A stretch of 64,000 bases of DNA from CAVQCT01 sp964371785. GTDB lineage: Bacteria; Zixibacteria; MSB-5A5; GN15; FEB-12. A model generated the notes under the pieces. It was not told where the DNA came from, ran no database searches, and saw only the letters and a program-made list of their open reading frames with translations. The stretch's first letter is position 1. Each line of letters opens with the position of its first letter. The stretch is taken from the NCBI GenBank assembly GCA_964371785.1, contig CAYJOL010000009.1:62001-126000 (forward strand). Direction: 5' to 3'. Shown piece by piece: positions 8,162 to 15,821 of the stretch. Made by a program: the position numbers and the translations under genes.

Positions 8162-9910
8162 ATGAAGATAAGATCAATGATAATCGCGCTCCTCATGGCT
8201 GGGATCGGAGTGCTCAGCCTGGACCGGACTGCAGGCGCTGTGGAATACAAGGAGTACAAATTCTCGCACCAGCAGACCGAGCTGTTCGCGATCACGTTTG
8301 ACAAAGAAGAAGTTCGCATCAAGACTTTTGACAGCACGCTGGAAAACCTAAAGACATACCAGCGCAAGAGCATTAAGGTCCGCGGCGATGCGGTTTACGC
8401 CGGGGATCAGGAAATTTTCGACAGCGATGGATTGATACAAAATGGCAGTCATTATTTTTACGAGAACATCTCCGACACTCGGGTTACGAGCGGTGAAGAC
8501 TATGTCACGATTACCTTTCTCTCAAGAATTCTCGACACGACGAGTGTGTCTCGGTTTCGGCAGGGCAATCTCTTGACATTCACGAAGCCGGTGACCGTCG
8601 AAAAACAGGATTTTGTGCGTGGCTTCATACTTTCGGTTGCCGGAGACGTTGAAATATCCGGTGAGGTCAACAAAGATGTTATTTCCCTATTCGGCAATAT
8701 TTACCTGGCGCCCGGAGCAACGGCTCGTGGAGATCTGGCGTCCGTGACCGGGCATGTGAACGTCGCCGGCGACGCGTCTGTCTATGGCGAACTTTACTTC
8801 ATCGACCGCCGCGGACATCTGCGACATAATCGCTTCGTGCGCAAGGAAGATGAGTTCTCGACTGAGGCGAATATCTCCTACAATCGTGTAGACGGAGTGG
8901 CGTTGTATGCAGGTGTCAGGTACCGGGACGCCGATTCACTTTTGCCTACCTTGTGGGGCAAGATAGGCTACGCCTTCAATCCGGATCGGTGGCGTTATGA
9001 AATTGGACTGGAACAAACCATTATGCGTCATCCGGTTCTCGCCGTCGGTGGCACTGTCTACCGCCGCCTGGCTTCCGAAGATGACTGGCTGATAGGTAAC
9101 GCCGAGAACTCGGCTTTCGCATTGCTCGTGAAGGAGGACTATAAGGACTACTACGAAGCCGAAGGCGGGAATATTTATGCTAAGATTCGTCCAATAAATG
9201 ACCTCATATTCGAGACAGGTTATCGATACGAACAGACAAAGTGGCTGGATGCGCGGCGACATCTCTGGTCCCTGTTTGGAGGTGACCGACTCTTTGACTA
9301 TAATTTCGGCACTGTGCCTTCACCCTATCGGGAGATCGGTATCGCTGAAACAGATACCACGACCAATGCCGTCTGGTATAATCATCTCGAATGGGACACC
9401 CGTCTTGATGACCAGCCATTCGCCAGATCGGGCTGGCACGCGTCAGCAGATTTCGAATTGTCACTCAAAGACGCAAACTCAGACTTTGATTACAATCGGT
9501 ATACGGTCTCTGTACGTCGGTATCAGAAGATTAACCGGAACGCAATGTTACTGGCCCGCGTGATATGCGGTGGAAGCGGCGGCTACTTGCCGATGTACAA
9601 ACGGTTTTTCCTGGGCGGGTTAGGCACCCTTTCGGGGTATAAACATAAGGAATACATGGGAACGAGATTCTGGATGGCCAACACCGAATATCGCATAAGC
9701 TTCCCGCATACCGAACTGGCTGCTGCCGTGCTCTGGGATGTCGGCCGCATCGCCAACGACACAAACCTGGGCAACGGTACCGATGTGAAGCACGATCTCG
9801 GCATCGCGCTGTATGTGGGTGATGATTTCAAAGTGAGTCTCGCCAAACGATTGGATCGAGCGTATGACGACGACCCCAAGTTCTATGTGAGGCTCAACCA
9901 CTCCTTCTAG
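8162..9910 (+). CDS. Omp85/BamA-superfamily-like outer-membrane beta-barrel with bactofilin-like segment
   Basis: A 582-residue secreted protein with an N-terminal signal peptide (MKIRSMIIALLMAGIGVLSL). Residues about 140-215 contain glycine/valine-rich beta repeats (VAGDVEISGEV, VTGHVNVAGDASVYG) like polymer-forming bactofilin repeats. The C-terminal half is a beta-barrel with the surface-antigen-like FFLGGLGTLSGYKHKEYMG segment, YRISFPHTEL, and a final Phe. GGAGG at 8151-8155 supports the ATG at 8162; the adjacent ATG at 8159 or 8132 is less well spaced. The substrate or role in assembly is unknown. Confidence 0.72.
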   Translation: MKIRSMIIALLMAGIGVLSLDRTAGAVEYKEYKFSHQQTELFAITFDKEEVRIKTFDSTLENLKTYQRKSIKVRGDAVYAGDQEIFDSDGLIQNGSHYFYENISDTRVTSGEDYVTITFLSRILDTTSVSRFRQGNLLTFTKPVTVEKQDFVRGFILSVAGDVEISGEVNKDVISLFGNIYLAPGATARGDLASVTGHVNVAGDASVYGELYFIDRRGHLRHNRFVRKEDEFSTEANISYNRVDGVALYAGVRYRDADSLLPTLWGKIGYAFNPDRWRYEIGLEQTIMRHPVLAVGGTVYRRLASEDDWLIGNAENSAFALLVKEDYKDYYEAEGGNIYAKIRPINDLIFETGYRYEQTKWLDARRHLWSLFGGDRLFDYNFGTVPSPYREIGIAETDTTTNAVWYNHLEWDTRLDDQPFARSGWHASADFELSLKDANSDFDYNRYTVSVRRYQKINRNAMLLARVICGGSGGYLPMYKRFFLGGLGTLSGYKHKEYMGTRFWMANTEYRISFPHTELAAAVLWDVGRIANDTNLGNGTDVKHDLGIALYVGDDFKVSLAKRLDRAYDDDPKFYVRLNHSF

Positions 9911-9933
9911 GTCCGCACACCTGATGGGGAGAC

Positions 9934-10581
9934 ATGAGAGAGATATTAAAGAACCCGCCGGCGCTCCTGCTTGCCACACTCTTGTGGTTCAGCATTCCGG
10001 GGGTTACCAACGCGCAGTCAGTCGAGTCGCTGGATTTTGACATCTTTCGCGCCAAAGATTCATTGACTGTCTGGATCGATTTCCAGCCCCTTCTGAACGC
10101 TGAACGGGTCGATCAGATGAAACAGGGAATCGACCTCGCCGTGCAGTATGAGTTGACTTTGATGAAGCCGAGAAAACTGTGGGGTGCGCAAAAAACAGAC
10201 AATTGCTCGAGGGCATTTAAACTGGGCTATCGAATAGTGGCCGAAAATTACTTCCTTTCCACCGAGTTAACACCAACCGATTCTGACAGGTACTTTATCA
10301 CGCTTTCAGCGCTGGCGGAATTTCTCACCGACTCCATTCAGACAGCACTCTGCAGTATTGATAGCCTCGACGAGTCGGACAAATACTACCTGGACCTGCG
10401 TATAACAACTATCACATTGACTGCCCTTAACTTAGCTTCCGAAGACACGCCCGCTCAGGGGCAGGATCAATCTCCCATCAAATACCTCTTCAGGAAATTC
10501 CTCGAGGTCACAGACTTCGGCCGTGAGGAATACCAATTCAAATCCCGCCTGTTTTCATTAGATGAAATCGGCCAGAAATAG
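9934..10581 (+). CDS. Secreted DUF4390-like protein
   Basis: A 215-residue protein with a signal peptide ending near TNAQS (residues 1-28). The rest is a mixed alpha/beta domain beginning with SLDFDIFRAKDSLTVWIDF, then a region about inhibitor-like pairs and a C-terminal helix. Length and position resemble DUF4390 proteins, which often sit beside NtrY/NtrX genes. That assignment is tentative and is based on pattern and context. GGGGAG precedes the ATG, and the gene lies 23 bases after the barrel gene. Confidence 0.5.
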   Translation: MREILKNPPALLLATLLWFSIPGVTNAQSVESLDFDIFRAKDSLTVWIDFQPLLNAERVDQMKQGIDLAVQYELTLMKPRKLWGAQKTDNCSRAFKLGYRIVAENYFLSTELTPTDSDRYFITLSALAEFLTDSIQTALCSIDSLDESDKYYLDLRITTITLTALNLASEDTPAQGQDQSPIKYLFRKFLEVTDFGREEYQFKSRLFSLDEIGQK

Positions 10582-10688
10582 TTGAGCCTTCGACTGTTTC
10601 GAACCGTCCAATCCGGATATTGGGGCTAAGGAGTCGCCTTCATATTCCGATATTGATTAATAAAATCAAAACCTGTGAGACGACTTCG

Positions 10689-12494
10689 ATGGTGCATACA
10701 AAAGAAGAGAAGACCGTAAAAATCCATCCCGCGGACTCGCTGGAAACATCGAAAGATGCCTTGAGCGACTCCAGCTCCCTCCCGCTTGATCTGTTCGCCG
10801 ACCTTGAAGCGACGCTGGACGAAGTAGCTGAGGCAAATCCGCGAATCGACAGCGGGTCTGATGACAACAGCAAGCTCTCCAGTGATCTGAAGGCCATTCT
10901 CGAGGCTTCATTGGCCGTCAACTCCTCGCTGGTACTCGACGATATCCTCCAGCTGGTAATGAGCAAGGCTATCGAGCTCATGCAGGCGGAGCGTGGTCTT
11001 ATTATGCTGCTGGGAGAGTCGGAAGAACTTCAGGTCAAGTCCGCATACAATCTCGACAAAGCCAAGATGACCGATGAGGAATACCGCATCTCGTCATCCA
11101 TAGCCGCCCAGGTAGCGTCGAGCGGTCGTTCGGTATATACGTCCGATGCTCTCACCGACGAGCGGTATGCCAACAAGCGCTCGGTGGTCGAGCTGCATCT
11201 CCGCTCAATCATGTGTGTCCCGCTTAAAGTCAAAGAGCAGACAATTGGCGTGATTTATCTGGACAATTCCAGTCAGTCCAAGATGTTCCTCAAATCGGAT
11301 CTCTATCTCTTTGAATTGTATGCGCAGATGGTATCCAATGCCCTGCATAACGCGAATATATATAATTCCTTATTGGTACTTGAACGATATAACGATTCGG
11401 TGATTAAGAAATCTCCTGTCGGCATTATCGTACTCGACACCAAAGGAAGAATCGCCACGATCAACGCCGAGGCGCTGGCGATATTCGATCTGAATCGCGC
11501 CGACGTCCGCGTGCTCAACGATGCTCAGCCTGCCTCGGTATTCCTTGAACTGCTTGCCCAAAAAGAACGCCCCCGCTGGCAGTATATGCTCAATACGGCG
11601 CTGGCCACGAGAGAAGACTATTCCAACGACCGGTACTTCCACAATACCGGATATGTTGAAAAGGTCCTGTCCCTCAAGTTGTCGCCCATTTCGCAGCTGA
11701 CCAACGGTAACGACGGCCTCATCATGACGGTTGAGGATATCACCGACAAAGTGCTGATGGAAAAATATGTCATCCTGTCGGAGAAACTGGTGGCCAAAGG
11801 CGAAATGGCGGCGTCCATTGCTCACGAGCTCAACAACTACCTTGCGATTGCCTCGAACAACGCCGAGCTGCTCTCTTTGAACGTTGAGCGCGGCAAGTAC
11901 GACAAGGTCAAATTCAACTGTAAATCTATAGTCGAAAATATTTTCAAGATAAAGAGGTTTGTCGACAGCCTGATGGACTTTTCCAAACCTCAAACGGAGT
12001 TCATCAGCTACGACATCAAACACCTGATCGAAGACTTGCTGTTCTCGCTCAGGATTCAGCCCCGTTTCAAACGGACCCACTTCACGATCGATCTCGGCCA
12101 CAATATTCCTAATCTCGAGATGGATGTCGGTTTGATTCAGCAGGTCCTTATGAACGTGCTTAATAATGCCGCCGACGCGATTGAAGAGAAGGCGGTGAAG
12201 ATGGAAGCCGAGGGCAAGGAATTCAAGCGCGAGATCGCGATCGTGGCGTCCTACGACAAGGAACATGAACGGGTCGTCGTCGAAATCACGGATAACGGAA
12301 TCGGCATGACCGAAGAGACGGTGAACAAGATTTTCACCAAGCACTTTACCACGAAGAAAAGCGGTCATGGCCTTGGCCTGGCGAATTGCCGGAAGATCGT
12401 AGAGCAGCATCACGGAGAGCTGATCCCAAAGTCGACTTATGGTGAAGGGACATCCTTTACTGTCACGCTTCCGAGATTCCAACCAAAAGGCTGA
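10689..12494 (+). CDS. GAF-PAS sensor histidine kinase (cytoplasmic)
   Basis: A roughly 601-residue kinase without membrane segments. An acidic, probably disordered N-terminus is followed by a GAF domain (about 70-215), a PAS domain (about 235-350, SPVGIIVLDTKGRIATINAEA), a HisKA domain with H-box SIAHELNN (His379), and an HATPase with N-box NVLNNAADAI, G1 DNGIGM and G2 GHGLGLANC. An ATG at 10620 in frame would add about 23 atypical residues, and ATG 10689 has only a weak GAGA site, so the start is uncertain. Its response regulator is not obvious. It lies 8 bases before a Ser/Thr kinase gene. Confidence 0.83.
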   Translation: MVHTKEEKTVKIHPADSLETSKDALSDSSSLPLDLFADLEATLDEVAEANPRIDSGSDDNSKLSSDLKAILEASLAVNSSLVLDDILQLVMSKAIELMQAERGLIMLLGESEELQVKSAYNLDKAKMTDEEYRISSSIAAQVASSGRSVYTSDALTDERYANKRSVVELHLRSIMCVPLKVKEQTIGVIYLDNSSQSKMFLKSDLYLFELYAQMVSNALHNANIYNSLLVLERYNDSVIKKSPVGIIVLDTKGRIATINAEALAIFDLNRADVRVLNDAQPASVFLELLAQKERPRWQYMLNTALATREDYSNDRYFHNTGYVEKVLSLKLSPISQLTNGNDGLIMTVEDITDKVLMEKYVILSEKLVAKGEMAASIAHELNNYLAIASNNAELLSLNVERGKYDKVKFNCKSIVENIFKIKRFVDSLMDFSKPQTEFISYDIKHLIEDLLFSLRIQPRFKRTHFTIDLGHNIPNLEMDVGLIQQVLMNVLNNAADAIEEKAVKMEAEGKEFKREIAIVASYDKEHERVVVEITDNGIGMTEETVNKIFTKHFTTKKSGHGLGLANCRKIVEQHHGELIPKSTYGEGTSFTVTLPRFQPKG

Positions 12495-12502
12495 GCCCAG
12501 GC

Positions 12503-15500
12503 ATGAAACAGCCGTACGAATTGCCACTCTTCGAGTACCAGGGGGGACTTGGTCAGGGAGGCACGGCCAGAGTAGCATTGGTGCGGATCAAGCAGACCGG
12601 ACGACACGCCGCCCTCAAATATCCCCTCCCCCTTTCGGACGCATGCGGAATTGACTTTGCCGCGTTGGCCGGCAGAGAGCACAAGCTGATCTCGAGTCTG
12701 AAATACCCCGGACTGGTCCGCGTGCTGGCTATCTCAACCGACGATCCTCAATATCTGCTGCTGGAGCTTTGTACCGGGCCCACCCTCGAACGAATCGGAC
12801 CGTTGCCTGATCTTACGGCAAATCTGAATATCCTTTCGTCGATCGCAATCAATCTGGAATTCATTCACGCCCGGGGAATAGTCCACGGGGATCTCAAACC
12901 GGACAACATCTTCCTGCCTTCGGATTGGCAACAAAGCATCTTGACGCCGTTCTTCTACACCAAACTTTCCGATTTCTCGCTGGGAAGGTTCTTTGATGAA
13001 CCGGACTCGGCGCGCGCCGGACTCGGCACAGTCGGTTATATGGCCCCGGAGACCGTCACCGATTCGCGGGCAAGCCGGACGTCCGATATGTTCTCGCTGG
13101 GAGTCGTGGCATATCAGCTACTGACCGGGCGGCATCCTTTTGGAGTCGAGGACCATGACCCGGTGAAGATAAACAGTCGGGTACGCGAAGACAACCCTCT
13201 ACCCCTCACGGATGTCAATGCCCATCTCCCCAAAGAACTGAACGACCTCGTCCTCATGCTGTTGGCCAAACGAGAAGCCGATCGTCCAGACTCCGGCCTG
13301 GAGGTCTGCAAGGTGTTCCGAGCGGCCGGGGCGACCTACCTGTTTGAGCGCGCGATTCAACCGAAACACCTGATTGATTGGTCGAGTAGTCCCGCCGTGA
13401 ATATTGAGAAATATCTTAAGACATCCCAAAACGACACGCGGGCATTGGTGCGTATATCCAACGGTTCCACGAATTCCCTGCGTCTACTGCTTAGCGGCAA
13501 TTTCGCGAGCGGGAACCTCGTCTTCAGCAATGGAACTTTCTCACCTGGCAAACGACTGCAAATTCCGCTCCGCCTCCGTCAGAAAGCGCTCACTCAGTTT
13601 GCGCAAATGTCGCTGACCGACAAGAAACGGCTCGTAAAGTATGCCATACGGTATGCTGACAGAGCCTCCGACGACAACGCGGCGGCCCTGCCACAGAAGT
13701 CGCGCCACCCGTGGCTTGAGGAACTCCTGCTCCAGATGCTTCACCAGCCGTTCATTCGGCGGAGAGCTGCTGCAATGGCTGCGGAGGCGGACCGAAATGA
13801 ACAGGTGCTCGATGCGGCGCACTTGTATTTCCGTGCCGGCAATCTCGTTGACGCCGAACGTTGTGCCTACCAGACGGCAGTCACGATGCGAAAGGAAAGC
13901 CGTCACGCCGAGGCTCTTTCTTGGCTTGGCCGGTTCATTCGTTATGCCCGGATGCGAAAAGAGGAGTTTCTTACCAGACAGTTGCTCATGCTGCAAGGGG
14001 ATATTCTGAAGGAACTGGGAGAGGCTGAACGCGCCGAGGAAGCTTATCAGCGGATGATTGAATTGTACCGGGGGCAACCGGTTGACTGCCTGCTCGCCGA
14101 GACTTATAAGGACCTTGGTGACTTGTACAAAATGAAACAGAAGTCACGGGAAGGTATAGAAGCCTTAAACCGCGCCATTGAGATTTACGAAAAGCTCGAT
14201 GATCAGCTTGAAATCTCGCACACGCTGAACAATCTCGGCAATATCTATTGGGTTGCCGGCGATCCCAAATCATCGGTCACCCATTATCTCAGAGCGTTGC
14301 GGATACAACGCCGGCTTGATGCAAAGGAAGATCTGGCCTCAACCCTCACCAACCTCGGATCTCTCTCGGGAATGGGCGGCAAGTTCAAGCGGGCCGTCAA
14401 ACTACTTCTACTCTCGCTCGAAATCAAGAAGGAACTGGGCAACAAGGGTGAGATAGCCCGCAGTTTGAACAACCTCGGATTCACCTACTTCATGATGGGT
14501 GACAACGATGGGGCGGTCAGCGCGTTGTCAGAATCGCTTGAGACAAACAGGCAGATTGGAAGCAAGAAAGAGCTACTGTATAATCTTGAGAATCTCACCT
14601 ATGTCATGATTGCCGCCGGCAGGTTGGGGCAATCGCTCAAGTTTCTCAAAGAAGGGATGGCGCTCGCCACTGAACTCAATGATAAGCCTCATTTGACCGT
14701 ATTCAACCTGTCAATGGCCTTGGTACTGCGGTATCTGGGTCGAGTACGAGATGCGGATATGCATCTGTCGGTCGCGCGAAGGGAGCTGGCGCACCTTGAA
14801 GACGCCCAGCTGTCCAATAAGCTCGCGATCGAGGAAGCTCAGTTGCTCAACCTGGTGGGCAGGAGCGAATCGGCGCTTGACCTGCTACGGAAAAGTCAGG
14901 AGGTCAACCGACAACGCGCAGACAAACCCGGAGAATTGGAGACACTGATGGGGCTGGTCTCGATCAGGGTAAACCAGGGTGATATAGACGTGGGATTGCA
15001 GCTCGCGGCATCGTTGGGTCTCAAGCGTGAAGAACGTATCTTGAAATTTGCGCATCTGGACCTTCTTACATCGACCGGGAATTTTGACGACGCCGGGAAC
15101 TTGATGCGGACACTTGAGAATCCGTTGCGCTCAATGCACGATGACATCGATCTGCCAAGATTTCTTACAACGGTCGGGAGTTACTATGAAGCAGTCAATG
15201 ACCTGTCTTCCGCGGAAGCCTGCCTTGTCAAAGCCGCCATGCTCGCCCAAAGTGCCGGTTCGTTGCCGCAACTCACTGTGATACAAACCGCACGCAGTCG
15301 AATTGCTTCGTCGCAAGGGGACTTACAAAAGAGTTACGCGTGCCTCAAAAACGCGCTGGCTGCGGCTAAGGCGATCGCCGAGACGATCGATTCAGATGCG
15401 GATCGAAAGACCTATCAATCTCAACAGAGCATTCAATATTTAGTGGATGAGATCAAGAGTATCGGATTGCGACTCGGACAAGAAAAGAGGGCAGGAGTGC

Positions 15501-15517
15501 AACCTGCCCCTCAGTAG
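12503..15517 (+). CDS. Ser/Thr protein kinase with C-terminal TPR array
   Basis: A 1004-residue protein. The N-terminal kinase domain (about 10-280) has a glycine loop GGLGQGG, the ATP lysine Lys39, Glu59, catalytic loop HGDLKPDN (Asp130, Lys132, Asn135), metal-binding Asp157 in DFS rather than DFG, and GTVGYMAPE. These residues are compatible with activity. From about residue 400 onward there are many TPR units with repeated NNLG motifs (SLNNLGFTYFMMGD). Such kinases act as cytoplasmic signalling scaffolds. No transmembrane segment was seen. The gene is coupled to the sensor kinase upstream by 8 bases. Confidence 0.85.
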   Translation: MKQPYELPLFEYQGGLGQGGTARVALVRIKQTGRHAALKYPLPLSDACGIDFAALAGREHKLISSLKYPGLVRVLAISTDDPQYLLLELCTGPTLERIGPLPDLTANLNILSSIAINLEFIHARGIVHGDLKPDNIFLPSDWQQSILTPFFYTKLSDFSLGRFFDEPDSARAGLGTVGYMAPETVTDSRASRTSDMFSLGVVAYQLLTGRHPFGVEDHDPVKINSRVREDNPLPLTDVNAHLPKELNDLVLMLLAKREADRPDSGLEVCKVFRAAGATYLFERAIQPKHLIDWSSSPAVNIEKYLKTSQNDTRALVRISNGSTNSLRLLLSGNFASGNLVFSNGTFSPGKRLQIPLRLRQKALTQFAQMSLTDKKRLVKYAIRYADRASDDNAAALPQKSRHPWLEELLLQMLHQPFIRRRAAAMAAEADRNEQVLDAAHLYFRAGNLVDAERCAYQTAVTMRKESRHAEALSWLGRFIRYARMRKEEFLTRQLLMLQGDILKELGEAERAEEAYQRMIELYRGQPVDCLLAETYKDLGDLYKMKQKSREGIEALNRAIEIYEKLDDQLEISHTLNNLGNIYWVAGDPKSSVTHYLRALRIQRRLDAKEDLASTLTNLGSLSGMGGKFKRAVKLLLLSLEIKKELGNKGEIARSLNNLGFTYFMMGDNDGAVSALSESLETNRQIGSKKELLYNLENLTYVMIAAGRLGQSLKFLKEGMALATELNDKPHLTVFNLSMALVLRYLGRVRDADMHLSVARRELAHLEDAQLSNKLAIEEAQLLNLVGRSESALDLLRKSQEVNRQRADKPGELETLMGLVSIRVNQGDIDVGLQLAASLGLKREERILKFAHLDLLTSTGNFDDAGNLMRTLENPLRSMHDDIDLPRFLTTVGSYYEAVNDLSSAEACLVKAAMLAQSAGSLPQLTVIQTARSRIASSQGDLQKSYACLKNALAAAKAIAETIDSDADRKTYQSQQSIQYLVDEIKSIGLRLGQEKRAGVQPAPQ
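15480..15509 (-). terminator. Intrinsic terminator of the small-peptide gene (minus strand)
   Basis: On the minus strand, GGGCAGG (15509-15503) pairs with CCTGCCC (15495-15489) across a 7-base loop, followed by TCTTTTCTTG. The plus strand has no T-tract after it. It lies inside the 3' end of the oppositely oriented kinase gene, 29 bases after the peptide stop. Confidence 0.72.
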
Positions 15518-15538
15518 TAGATTTCGGTCCAGAACGTA

Positions 15539-15610
15539 TTACTGTCCGCCGAGACTGTACCCGACCGGAGCAATACGGGCTTCCAACTTTTCGATTGTCA
15601 GTTTGTACAC
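15539..15610 (-). CDS. Short 23-residue peptide with exceptional ribosome-binding site; possible RiPP-type precursor
   Basis: A GTG-initiated ORF of 23 codons that begins (M)YKLTIEK, contains KLEARIAP and ends GYSLGGQ. AAGGAGGTGA (15624-15615) is a 10-base match to the 16S anti-Shine-Dalgarno, 4 bases from the GTG with the AGGAGG core about 7 bases away. An in-frame TAA lies inside that site, so the ORF cannot start further upstream. It has a candidate promoter at 15733-15701 and its own terminator at 15509-15480, giving a transcript of about 215 bases. Next upstream on the same strand is a PqqD-like/M50/HlyD fusion gene. No function is known. A modified or exported peptide is inference. It is too short for standard gene callers. 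Confidence 0.55.
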   Translation of the reverse strand: MYKLTIEKLEARIAPVGYSLGGQ

Positions 15611-15700
15611 TGAATCACCTCCTTAGATGTTTAATTTCCTTCCAGTTGTGCGTATAGGAAGGGTGTGTTAACCGCGTAGAGATTTCTTTGTCCGCTGCTA

Positions 15701-15733
15701 ATTATAAAATAACACTTTCCGGCGTGACGTCAA
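15701..15733 (-). promoter_or_regulatory. Candidate promoter for the small-peptide gene
   Basis: On the minus strand, TTGACG (15733-15728) is followed after 18 bases by TTTTAT (15709-15704), or after 21 bases by a perfect TATAAT (15706-15701). The spacer is ambiguous. The leader to the GTG would be about 85-90 bases and contains a small CCTTCC/GGAAGG hairpin. The rest of the 15611-15821 gap holds nothing else I recognise. Confidence 0.45.
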
Positions 15734-15821
15734 GTAGAATGGCTAACACTGGTCTATTTTGAATTACGATGGAATGCGACCGTTGTTCGTGATCCGGAAA
15801 AGATTTCGCATTGGGAAAGTT

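Noticed and set aside
11370..12578. A 402-codon minus-strand open frame
   Set aside because: It runs antisense to the GAF-PAS kinase, whose motifs are clear, and its sequence lacks any family pattern.
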